Assembly (NCBI RefSeq): GCF_006443685.1
Contig: NZ_VFYP01000003.1
Span: 124,001 to 188,000 of the forward strand
Length of the DNA: 64,000 nucleotides
DNA from: Rhizobium glycinendophyticum
Lineage (GTDB): Bacteria > Pseudomonadota > Alphaproteobacteria > Rhizobiales > Rhizobiaceae
Direction: 5' to 3'
The notes beneath the pieces were generated by a model. The model made no database searches and was not told the origin of the DNA. It saw nothing but the letters and a program-made list of their open reading frames with translations. The number at the start of each line of letters is the position of its first letter. Positions within the stretch are counted from its first letter, which is position 1. Shown one piece after another: positions 54,048 to 60,583 of the stretch. The position numbers and the translations under genes were made by a program.

Positions 54048-54581
54048 ACTGTTCGCATCGGGCCCGTAGTCCCCCTCACCGCTCACGCCCAGGATCTCCT
54101 GAAGCTTGTTGCGGGCGCGGTTGATACGACTCTTGATGGTGCCAACGGCACAGCCGCAGATTTCGGCTGCTTCTTCATAGGCGAAGCCCGAGGCGCCGAC
54201 CAGAATGATGGCTTCGCGCTGGTCACTCGGCAACTGGTCCAGAGCGCGCTTGAAATCCTGCAGGTCGAGCGAGCCATATTGCTGGGGATGCGTCGAAAGC
54301 TGCGACGTGAAGATGCCATCCGTGTCGGAGACTTCGCGGCCACGCTTGCGCATTTGCGAATAGAACTCGTTGCGCAGAATGGTGAACAGCCAGGCCTTCA
54401 TATTGGTGCCTGGCTCGAAATGATCCTGCTTCGCCCAAGCCTTCATGATGGTATCCTGGACCAGGTCATCTGCCACATGGTGGCGCCCGGTCAATGACAC
54501 GGCGAATGCTCGCAGGTTTGGCAGCGCCGCCAGAAGGTCGCGCTTGAACGAGTGGTCAGTCGACTTGGCGTCAACGGTCAT
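54015..54581 (-). CDS. ecfG: General stress response sigma factor EcfG
   Basis: 188 residues. Sigma region 2 at about 15-85 (NLRAFAVSLTGRHHVADDLV, QDTIMKAWAKQDHFEPGTNM, KAWLFTILRNEFYSQMRKRG) and region 4 at about 110-165 (LDQLPSDQREAIILVGASGF, SRINRARNKLQ) follow the EcfG (ECF15) pattern. It recognises GGAAC-N16/17-CGTT promoters and controls the general stress regulon. It is cotranscribed with nepR (four-base overlap) from a promoter of its own class, so it drives its own synthesis. Confidence 0.92.
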   Translation of the reverse strand: MTVDAKSTDHSFKRDLLAALPNLRAFAVSLTGRHHVADDLVQDTIMKAWAKQDHFEPGTNMKAWLFTILRNEFYSQMRKRGREVSDTDGIFTSQLSTHPQQYGSLDLQDFKRALDQLPSDQREAIILVGASGFAYEEAAEICGCAVGTIKSRINRARNKLQEILGVSGEGDYGPDANSSAVIKKAFAV

Positions 54582-54787
54582 CGAGCGACTTCCCTGTTTT
54601 GGATGCCTTCCTCTGCACGGCGCTCTGCCATATCCAGACGTTCAAGCAGTTCGAGGAACCGTTGCGGAATCCCCTCTTCCTGGACCGACTGGTAGAATTC
54701 GCGCAACTGGGCCGACACGCCGGGATGAAAGGCAGCCATTCCAGGCAGCCCCTCCGACACTGTCACTTTCTTGGAGTTATCTGTCAT
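54578..54787 (-). CDS. nepR: Anti-sigma factor NepR, copy 1
   Basis: 69 residues from the ATG at 54787 (a TTG at 54796 is possible). The NepR core is [20 protein letters not shown] followed by [12 protein letters not shown]. NepR binds EcfG until phosphorylated PhyR takes it away. The gene overlaps ecfG by four bases. A second NepR-type gene lies at 59022. Confidence 0.9.
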   Translation of the reverse strand: MTDNSKKVTVSEGLPGMAAFHPGVSAQLREFYQSVQEEGIPQRFLELLERLDMAERRAEEGIQNREVAR

Positions 54788-54821
54788 GTGGTCCAACGGG
54801 TTTGAGCGATTGTCGGCAGGT

Positions 54822-54846
54822 AACGCGCATCGCGCAACTATGTTCC
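54822..54846 (-). promoter_or_regulatory. EcfG promoter of nepR-ecfG
   Basis: Read leftwards: GGAAC (54846-54842), exactly 16 bases, CGTT (54825-54822). An exact consensus match 35 bases before the nepR ATG. Confidence 0.85.
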
Positions 54847-54902
54847 GACAAAAATCAGTTATTTCGTCGGCCCTCGCAATTGTGAACGAACGCGAGCGAG
54901 AT

Positions 54903-54927
54903 GGAACAAAGGTCGAGTGGGAACGTT
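54903..54927 (+). promoter_or_regulatory. EcfG promoter of DUF1328 copy 2
   Basis: GGAAC (54903-54907), 16 bases, CGTT (54924-54927): exact match, 30 bases before the ATG at 54957. It is divergent from the nepR promoter, with about 56 bases between the two -35 elements. Confidence 0.85.
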
Positions 54928-54956
54928 GTGCCGACGTCGCAACAGGAGAAACCCCT

Positions 54957-55121
54957 ATGCTCTACTACGCTCTTGTCTTTCTCGTCGTCGCCCTGATCGC
55001 GGGCGTTCTTGGATTTGGTGGTATTGCAGGCGCATCCGCTGGTATTGCCAAGATCCTTTTCGCCATCTTCATCATTCTCTTCCTCGTCTCGCTTGCAATG
55101 CGCCTGTTCCGGCAGGCCTGA
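54957..55121 (+). CDS. DUF1328 (YtjA-type) small membrane protein, copy 2
   Basis: 54 residues; AGGAGAA precedes the [23 protein letters not shown], then [20 protein letters not shown], is clearly paralogous to the product at 52544, with the same length and the same [13 protein letters not shown] turn. Two membrane helices. The exact EcfG promoter upstream marks it as a general stress gene. Reading from 54771 would place the start before the promoter and is not credible. Confidence 0.9.
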   Translation: MLYYALVFLVVALIAGVLGFGGIAGASAGIAKILFAIFIILFLVSLAMRLFRQA

Positions 55122-55140
55122 TCGCAAAACACGAGAGAAA

Positions 55141-55184
55141 AGAGGAGGCCGCTGCCCAGGGCACGGCCTCCTCTTTCACTTTTC
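55141..55184 (+). terminator. Terminator after DUF1328 copy 2
   Basis: AGAGGAGGCCG (55141-55151) pairs perfectly with CGGCCTCCTCT (55164-55174), followed by TTCACTTTT. Confidence 0.8.
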
Positions 55185-55212
55185 GCGCGGCGAAAAAATG
55201 TGGAGTAGAGCC

Positions 55213-55437
55213 CTAGACCAAGATCTTCAACAGCAGCACAACCGCCACAGCGGCCAGAGCAGCGATCATCAGCGTGGTGAAGCGCCCGTAGACCGGTGGG
55301 ACCTGAGATTCAAGATCGCGGTCGAGACCTGCTTCTTGAGCGATCGCTCTATTACGTGCATCGACCGTCTGCGTGCCGGTAGATGGATCGTCCCGAGTCG
55401 CCGGACGGGAATTTCCTGCCGGATCAAACTTGCTCAT
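55213..55437 (-). CDS. Small tail-anchored membrane protein, unknown
   Basis: 74 residues. A charged N-terminal half (MSKFDPAGNSRPATRDDPST) is followed by one C-terminal membrane helix, FTTLMIAALAAVAVVLLLKI. The start overlaps the stop of the preceding gene by four bases (ATGA), so both are made from the same EcfG-type promoter at 55809-55834. I do not recognise the family. Confidence 0.65.
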   Translation of the reverse strand: MSKFDPAGNSRPATRDDPSTGTQTVDARNRAIAQEAGLDRDLESQVPPVYGRFTTLMIAALAAVAVVLLLKILV

Positions 55438-55781
55438 CGGACATCCTGAAAACGTTCGACCGGTACCGGAATGCGCGTCGGCATGACCAAGGCCTGCGCC
55501 TCGACAGGACGAGCGACGGGAGCGGTCTCGTTAAGAGCAACAAGCTTGGCAGGATCGATCTCCTGACGGATGGTCTTGCCGGCCACCAGATCAGAACTCA
55601 CCGGCACGCAATCACCATAGACCAATTTGGTCATTGTTCTCGCATGGGCCAATTCTTTGCTGAGGGCCGCAAAGCAGGCGTCGTCGTTCTGGTAAGAAAT
55701 AACGGCGACCGGCTCTTCCAGACACGTCGCATCCTGCGGGTGGCAGGCGACGATGATCATTAGGGCTGCCATACTGTTCAT
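55434..55781 (-). CDS. Small protein of unknown function, probably stress-induced
   Basis: 115 residues; GGAG stands seven bases before the ATG at 55781. The N terminus MNSMAALMIIVACHP is short and hydrophobic and could be an export signal or lipoprotein-like leader, though no clean lipobox is present. Four cysteines (about 13, 20, 36, 58) and a proline-rich, hydrophobic C terminus follow. I do not recognise a family. The EcfG-type promoter is 28 bases upstream. Confidence 0.65.
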   Translation of the reverse strand: MNSMAALMIIVACHPQDATCLEEPVAVISYQNDDACFAALSKELAHARTMTKLVYGDCVPVSSDLVAGKTIRQEIDPAKLVALNETAPVARPVEAQALVMPTRIPVPVERFQDVR

Positions 55782-55808
55782 GACCGGTCTCCACGTTACT
55801 GAAATGTT

Positions 55809-55834
55809 AACGCGAGATAACGGTCGAATGTTCC
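55809..55834 (-). promoter_or_regulatory. EcfG promoter (17-base spacer) of the two unknown genes
   Basis: Read leftwards: GGAAC (55834-55830), 17 bases, CGTT (55812-55809). Stands 28 bases before the ATG at 55781. Confidence 0.75.
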
Positions 55835-55856
55835 GGTAAACGTTGAGATCTAAGGC

Positions 55857-56942
55857 TCAGGAAGGAATGGCAAGCGCCGAGGAGCGGATCAGAGAGTGGA
55901 TATATCTGAGCTTGTCGAAGACCGGCTCTGACAGCACAAAGGGATAGAGGTCCGGCTGGCCCATGCTGCGGTTGATGCTGTTGATGGCAAGTGTCAACGG
56001 CACCCATGCACGGATCAGCGATTCGATCGTCCCGCTGCCGTAACTGTCGAAGGTGCGCCGAAGTTCGATTCCGACCGCATCCGTCTCCACATCCGGATTG
56101 GTTCGCAACCCGAATGCGTCTGCCGTATCGAGCGCGTCCACGATGTGGAAATAATGCGCGAACGTCTCCGCGAAGTCTTCCCAGGGATGGCTTGCCGCAT
56201 AGGCGGAAATGAAGCTCTGCTCCCAGCCGAGACCAGGGCCCTCGGCATAATGCCGCTCCAGGGCCCCGCCGTAATCGAGCCGTTCGTCGCCGAAGACGCG
56301 GCGAAAATCTTCGAAAGCGCCGCGATCGCGCACGAGGACGTTCCAGTAGTAATGGGCAACCTCGTGGCGGAAGTGCCCAAGCAGGGTGCGGAACGGCTCA
56401 CCAAGCGCTACCCGCCGCGCTTCCCGTTCCGGATCCGACGCCTCGGCGATGTTGAGCGTGATAAGCCCCTCCGCATGCCCGGTCAGCACATGCCCCTCCT
56501 CACCCTCCGCTTCCGGATCATCGGCGAGGAAAGCAAAGCCTAAGCCGGTCTCCGGATCCTCCGTGCGGGTCACGAGAGGCAGGCGGAAGCGCAGAAGCGA
56601 GTAGAAGAGACCGCGCTTGGCAAGCTCGATCTTTTGCCAGTTCAACTGGTTATCGGGCAGCGTGAGATCGGGAATGGTGACATTGTGGCGGCACGCGACA
56701 CAGAAGCCCGATGGGTCGCCGTCATCGACCAGCCAGTTGCAGCCTCCAATGGCGGAATTGGCACAAGGCATGACGGCCCCAATCGCCGATTGACCAAACG
56801 TGAGAATGGGCGTGCCTTCGGGATCGAGCGCGATCATCTCAAGCGCCGCTGGCCGGAAGGCAAGGCGGGCGCCACAGGTGACGCATCCCGTGTTTTCGAA
56901 GTGGACGACATTCGTGCAGTTGCTGCAGGTAAACAGGCGCAT
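55857..56942 (-). CDS. Putative zinc-binding metallopeptidase with zinc-ribbon N terminus
   Basis: 361 residues from the ATG at 56942. Two Cys4-type zinc motifs come first (C6, C9, C20, C23, then C60, C68, C81, C84), followed by a gluzincin-like helix FRHEVAHYYW (H193, E194, H197) and downstream EDFAETFAHYFH near 260, which may supply a further ligand. This arrangement matches the family named putative zinc-binding metallopeptidase (DUF2248-type). No signal peptide; cytosolic. Substrate unknown. Confidence 0.82.
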   Translation of the reverse strand: MRLFTCSNCTNVVHFENTGCVTCGARLAFRPAALEMIALDPEGTPILTFGQSAIGAVMPCANSAIGGCNWLVDDGDPSGFCVACRHNVTIPDLTLPDNQLNWQKIELAKRGLFYSLLRFRLPLVTRTEDPETGLGFAFLADDPEAEGEEGHVLTGHAEGLITLNIAEASDPEREARRVALGEPFRTLLGHFRHEVAHYYWNVLVRDRGAFEDFRRVFGDERLDYGGALERHYAEGPGLGWEQSFISAYAASHPWEDFAETFAHYFHIVDALDTADAFGLRTNPDVETDAVGIELRRTFDSYGSGTIESLIRAWVPLTLAINSINRSMGQPDLYPFVLSEPVFDKLRYIHSLIRSSALAIPS

Positions 56943-56987
56943 GGGAGATCTCACAGGTGAGCAAGGCGCCGCGATGGCGAGGGAACG

Positions 56988-58007
56988 TCAGTCGAAGGTC
57001 TCGAGCGGGAAGGTCAGCTCGTATCGCACAAGGCCATTTTTCAGTTCATGCCAGGCTTGGCCATTGACCGATGAAGGCACGACCCGCTCAAGCACCGTGC
57101 TGCCGAACCGGCTTGCCTTGACGTCCTTAGTGTCATCCTGGCCGGCAAATGGCTCCTTCCAGGTGATGGCAACGACTGGGCCATCCGGTAACTCATGACG
57201 CCGGCACGACACTTCGATCGGCAGACGCCGCTGCAGGAAATCGCCATGGCTTACGGCATTCACCACCAGCTCGTGCAGCGCCAGACCAATGTGAAGAGAC
57301 GCGTTCGGCGTCAGCAGCACATCGTCGCCTGACACCTGCACGAGTTCCGCATTTTCCTGGACATACCGCTCGACCTGCTGCTTTAGCAAATCCCGGAAAT
57401 AAGCACCCCGCCAGCTGGAATCGGTAATCAGATCCTGCGACTGGGATAGCGCATGCAATCGACCACGGAACTTGCCGAGGAACATCTGCAAAGTCCCGGA
57501 ATACCGGGCGGTTTGAGATGCGATACTCTGGATGATGGCGAGCAGGTTTTTCGACCGGTGGCTGACCTCGCGCAACAAGGCGCGCAGAAGCCTCTCCCGG
57601 CGCCGGTCTTCGGTCCGATCAATGACGACGGTGATGAGGTGGAGGTCATGATCGTCCATCTCCACCAACCGGCAGCGGAACTCGAAGAAGGTGTCGTCAC
57701 CTGCTTCGATTTCCAGCTCCGCCCGGTCACCGGGCCGAGAGAGACCTGCCTTCATCTCGGCCAGTCGCTCGCCGATCTCCTTGCCGAACACCGAATCGTC
57801 AGTGGGCGGCGTTCCCGGCTTCAGCTTCCAACGCGGCGGCAGCGTCGTGATGCAGACATAGGTCCCATCCCGATCCTGCAGAATGAGGCTCGCACCCATG
57901 TCGATCAGTGCGGTTATGAAGAACTCACGCAGCTGATCCTCGCCGCGCTGAGGTTCAAACCATGTCAACCGATGTACCAAGTGAAATGCTCCGCCGTTTG
58001 TCGGCAC
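56988..58007 (-). CDS. HWE-family sensor histidine kinase, probable PhyR kinase
   Basis: 339 residues from a GTG at 58007; a TTG at 57980 with GGAG eight bases before is a good alternative. A PAS-like domain (about 30-135: MGASLILQDRDGTYVCIT, FEFRCRLVEMDDHDLHLITV) precedes the H-box with H150 (REVSHRSKNLLAIIQSIASQ), the N-box HELVVNAVSHGDF and the WKE motif of HWE kinases. No membrane helix, so it senses a cytosolic signal. Lying 61 bases downstream of phyR on the same strand, it is the likely kinase (PhyK-type) of PhyR. Confidence 0.88.
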   Translation of the reverse strand: MPTNGGAFHLVHRLTWFEPQRGEDQLREFFITALIDMGASLILQDRDGTYVCITTLPPRWKLKPGTPPTDDSVFGKEIGERLAEMKAGLSRPGDRAELEIEAGDDTFFEFRCRLVEMDDHDLHLITVVIDRTEDRRRERLLRALLREVSHRSKNLLAIIQSIASQTARYSGTLQMFLGKFRGRLHALSQSQDLITDSSWRGAYFRDLLKQQVERYVQENAELVQVSGDDVLLTPNASLHIGLALHELVVNAVSHGDFLQRRLPIEVSCRRHELPDGPVVAITWKEPFAGQDDTKDVKASRFGSTVLERVVPSSVNGQAWHELKNGLVRYELTFPLETFD

Positions 58008-58067
58008 TTCGGCTTGCTGCGGCTCGCATGAACCGCAGACTGGCCGAACTCTATGTGATCGCGCGCC

Positions 58068-58862
58068 TTATGCCTGTTCCGCTACCCGTTCGTTGAAAAA
58101 TAATGCCTGGCTGATGAGTGCCTTGACCATGTCCGGGTTAAACGGCTTCGTGACGAGAAAGGCGGGCTCCGGCCGTTCGCCGGTCAGAAGTCGTTCCGGG
58201 AAGGCCGTGATGAAGATGACCGGGATGGTGTCTACTTTGAGAATGTCGTTGACCGCGTCGATACCGGAGCTGCCATCGGCGAGCTGGATATCGGCGAGAA
58301 CCATTTTTGGGTTGGTCCGCTTGTAGAGGTCGACGGCTTCGGCATGCGTGCGGGCGATACCGGTGACCCTGTGGCCGAGATCTTCGACCATCTGCTCGAT
58401 ATCGAGCGCGATCAGAGGCTCGTCCTCGATGATCATGATATCCGTCGCCACCTGGCGGGAGATTTCCATGGAGGCCTCATTGAACAGAGCATTGAATTCG
58501 GCTTCCGTCACGCGCAGCACGCTGGCTGCTTCGGACGTCGAGAAACCTTCCACGGTGATGAGCAGGAAGGCGTGACGCGCGCGTGTCGGCACAGTCGCCA
58601 GATTGGCTGCCGCCCGCTTTTCCCATGCAAAGGGCGAAACGATCTGCGGCAGCTCGACCTTGGTGGAATCATAGATCGTCACGAACAGCCGGTAGAGCGC
58701 CACACGATCGTCTCCCGTGTCAGGAAAGATAGAGATGTCAGCGATCAATGCCTCCAGAACCGCTGCGACATAAGCGTCCCCAGATGTCTGCGAACCGGTG
58801 ACGGCGCGAGCATATCGCCGCAGGTAAGGAAGGTGGACGGCGACACGGGCAGTAAGGGACAT
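58068..58862 (-). CDS. phyR: Anti-anti-sigma response regulator PhyR
   Basis: 264 residues from the ATG at 58862. Residues about 5-135 mimic sigma regions 2 and 4 (LTARVAVHLPYLRRYARAVT, RARHAFLLITVEGFSTSEAA); residues about 141-258 are a receiver with E146/D147, phosphoacceptor D191 (MVLADIQLADG), T219 and K239. When phosphorylated, the sigma-like domain binds NepR and frees EcfG. Preceded by an exact EcfG promoter, giving positive feedback. Confidence 0.95.
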   Translation of the reverse strand: MSLTARVAVHLPYLRRYARAVTGSQTSGDAYVAAVLEALIADISIFPDTGDDRVALYRLFVTIYDSTKVELPQIVSPFAWEKRAAANLATVPTRARHAFLLITVEGFSTSEAASVLRVTEAEFNALFNEASMEISRQVATDIMIIEDEPLIALDIEQMVEDLGHRVTGIARTHAEAVDLYKRTNPKMVLADIQLADGSSGIDAVNDILKVDTIPVIFITAFPERLLTGERPEPAFLVTKPFNPDMVKALISQALFFNERVAEQA

Positions 58863-58906
58863 GCAGTTCTCCAATCGAAGTGGAATAAGGTGCGGACTCG
58901 GCTGAA

Positions 58907-58931
58907 AACGCGCCATTCAAAAAAGAGTTCC
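58907..58931 (-). promoter_or_regulatory. EcfG promoter of phyR
   Basis: Read leftwards: GGAAC (58931-58927), 16 bases, CGTT (58910-58907). Exact match, 45 bases before the phyR ATG. Its -35 element is half of the palindrome GTTCCG-CCTGT-CGGAAC (58927-58943). Confidence 0.85.
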
Positions 58932-59021
58932 GCCTGTCGGAACTTTTTTGCATGATCAAACTTAACAGGCTAATCGTGATAGACACAATCTCGAACCGCG
59001 AAACAATGGAACGTGAAGAAC

Positions 59022-59213
59022 ATGGCTGGCACCCCTCCGGACAGACCGGAAAAATCGAAAACACGCTCCGACACACAGCGCCAGAATGCCAATGCCCTCA
59101 TCGCCACCAAACTTCGCGGTTACTACGACGGCATCATTGAAGAAGGCACACCCACCCATCTGCTAGACCTGCTTGAACGCCTCCAAGAGGCGGAAATAAA
59201 AGCAAAGAAATAA
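59022..59213 (+). CDS. NepR-type anti-sigma factor, copy 2
   Basis: 63 residues from the ATG at 59022 (a GTG at 59013 is the alternative). The core LIATKLRGYYDGIIEEGTPT followed by HLLDLLERLQEAE aligns with NepR copy 1. It is divergent from phyR. Species with two NepR proteins are known in Rhizobiaceae (RsiA1 and RsiA2 in Sinorhizobium). The basic, proline-containing N-terminal tail differs from copy 1. Confidence 0.85.
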   Translation: MAGTPPDRPEKSKTRSDTQRQNANALIATKLRGYYDGIIEEGTPTHLLDLLERLQEAEIKAKK

Positions 59214-59225
59214 GCGCCAACGAGA

Positions 59226-59253
59226 AAGGACCAGACCGCTGGGTCTGATCCTT
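59226..59253. terminator. Hairpin between nepR copy 2 and the holin-like gene
   Basis: AAGGACCAGACC (59226-59237) pairs with GGTCTGATCCTT (59242-59253) except one base. The converging stops are at 59213 and 59267. Confidence 0.6.
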
Positions 59254-59266
59254 CATGATTTGGCGC

Positions 59267-59713
59267 TCAGTCGCGGTAGTCGCGACCGGAATTTTGCATG
59301 CGGGTCACGCCGTAGACGAGCGCCGCGATCGTTGCCGCGCCGAGAAGTGAACGCCCCTTGATCAGGGCCGGCACGCCAGCCAGTAGCTGAAGCGTCATCG
59401 GATCGGGGAGCCTGGCCTTGGCTGCTCTTTGGCGTGCTTCTGCCTTCAACTCGGTCCGATGGTTCTTCGCCTGGATTACGGCGATGACGATGAGTGCGCA
59501 GACACCCGTGACGCCGGCAATGATGAGTGCAGCCAAGGGCCCACCGAGCATTTCGGCAAGATAAAGACCGGCTGCAATGAGAAGCCCCACATAGGCCGTC
59601 AGCCCCAGGACCGCGACCACCGCCCCACCGACGAGAAGTCGGGTGAAGCGGCGGGCGGTCGGCTTAACCTTACCAAAGGCGAGGACGCCAATTTGCTGAA
59701 ACAATGGCAGCAT
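59267..59713 (-). CDS. Holin-superfamily / DUF1469-like small membrane protein
   Basis: 148 residues. Two long membrane helices lie at about 27-50 and 58-82 (LVGGAVVAVLGLTAYVGLLI, GGPLAALIIAGVTGVCALIV), with a third weak segment near 120-135. The pattern is that of the putative actinobacterial holin-X / YqjE group that sits beside YqjD/ElaB proteins. It is two bases downstream of the YqjD-like gene and shares its EcfG promoter. The holin name is from family only; no phage context is present. Confidence 0.75.
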   Translation of the reverse strand: MLPLFQQIGVLAFGKVKPTARRFTRLLVGGAVVAVLGLTAYVGLLIAAGLYLAEMLGGPLAALIIAGVTGVCALIVIAVIQAKNHRTELKAEARQRAAKARLPDPMTLQLLAGVPALIKGRSLLGAATIAALVYGVTRMQNSGRDYRD

Positions 59714-59715
59714 GA

Positions 59716-60081
59716 TCAGCGCCGGCTGAGCAGGGCGAGTACGTAGCCGACACCTGCAGCCATGGCCAGCGACTGCAGCGGCTTGGCGCGCACATACGCC
59801 TCCAGATCTTCTTCGGCGTTTGCAATCGTTTCGCGGGCGCTATCCATATACTGCTGCGAGGTCTCGCCAGCCTGACGGATCTTGCCGCTGCTGAAGGAGG
59901 CGACCGTCTGCGTCAGGGCAGCAATGTCGCTGCGAAGGTTCGCAATCTCAGCCTGGACATCGCTTCCGGTTGCCGGCGAATTTGCGCTGGAGCTCGCCGA
60001 GGCGGCAGCATCGATGCGATCGGCAATCTCGTCTGCGCCGCTCTTGATCTTGTTGTTCGAAGCGCTCGGTACCTGAGCCAT
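59716..60081 (-). CDS. YqjD/ElaB-like (DUF883) ribosome- or membrane-associated stress protein
   Basis: 121 residues. A low-complexity Ser/Ala stretch (about 25-42) is followed by an amphipathic coiled-coil (VQAEIANLRSDIAALTQTVA, MDSARETIANAEEDLEAYV) and a C-terminal membrane helix with LQSLAMAAGVGYVLALLSRR. This is the DUF883 layout; E. coli YqjD anchors ribosomes to the membrane in stationary phase. The exact EcfG promoter 44 bases upstream marks it as stress-induced. Confidence 0.85.
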   Translation of the reverse strand: MAQVPSASNNKIKSGADEIADRIDAAASASSSANSPATGSDVQAEIANLRSDIAALTQTVASFSSGKIRQAGETSQQYMDSARETIANAEEDLEAYVRAKPLQSLAMAAGVGYVLALLSRR

Positions 60082-60124
60082 GATTGCTCTCCATTGATTG
60101 ATTGATCATCGGGTTCGCTTCCAG

Positions 60125-60149
60125 AACGCCAGACAATCGAGAGTGTTCC
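60125..60149 (-). promoter_or_regulatory. EcfG promoter of the YqjD-like/holin-like pair
   Basis: Read leftwards: GGAAC (60149-60145), 16 bases, CGTT (60128-60125). Exact match. Confidence 0.85.
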
Positions 60150-60240
60150 ATCAGGACCTCAATTCTTGGAAGCGACCATTCCCTCGTCCGACCCCATGGC
60201 CACGGCTCATCCCGACGCGGAAGAAGAAGATGATGATGAT

Positions 60241-60265
60241 GGAACTTCCGATGCGAGTTCTCGTT
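60241..60265 (+). promoter_or_regulatory. EcfG promoter of the CsbD-like gene
   Basis: GGAAC (60241-60245), 16 bases, CGTT (60262-60265). Exact match, 53 bases before the ATG at 60319. Confidence 0.85.
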
Positions 60266-60318
60266 TCCGGACCCGAGGACACCGAGCCTCGACCAACACC
60301 AGACACGGGAGATATCCG

Positions 60319-60516
60319 ATGAATTGGAATCAGATCGAAGGCAATTGGGAGCAGTTCAAGGGCAAGGCCCAGAGCCAGTGGGGCAAGCTGACCGGTGACG
60401 ATCTCGACGTCATCGCCGGCAAGCGCAAGGAACTGTCGGGCAAGATCCAGGCTGCCTATGGCAAGACCCAGGAAGAAGCCGATCGCGAGATCGACGACTG
60501 GATGACCCGCAACTAA
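60319..60516 (+). CDS. CsbD-family stress protein
   Basis: 65 residues; GGGAGA precedes the ATG. MNWNQIEGNWEQFKGKAQSQ and WGKLTGDDLDVIAGKRKELS are classic CsbD/YjbJ repeats of short amphipathic helices. Small cytosolic protein of unknown action, among the most strongly stress-induced proteins in many bacteria. The frame is open back to 60166 but that would run across the EcfG promoter. Confidence 0.92.
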   Translation: MNWNQIEGNWEQFKGKAQSQWGKLTGDDLDVIAGKRKELSGKIQAAYGKTQEEADREIDDWMTRN

Positions 60517-60540
60517 GACCACTAGGTTTTAGGATACCAG

Positions 60541-60573
60541 AAACCCGGAAGCCCCCCGCTTCCGGGTTTTTTG
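60541..60573 (+). terminator. Rho-independent terminator after the CsbD-like gene
   Basis: AAACCCGGAAGC (60541-60552) pairs perfectly with GCTTCCGGGTTT (60558-60569) and is followed by TTTT. The strongest terminator in the window. Confidence 0.92.
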
Positions 60574-60583
60574 TTGCCGGACG

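Noticed and set aside
58939..58963. Right half of the phyR palindrome as an EcfG promoter for nepR copy 2
   Set aside because: GGAAC is present but no CGTT or GTT follows at 16-18 bases; kept only as a finding on the palindrome.
59267..59713. Holin-like gene as a trace of prophage
   Set aside because: No lysis, capsid or integrase genes nearby; the gene is coupled to a YqjD-like gene under a stress promoter, which is the usual non-phage context.
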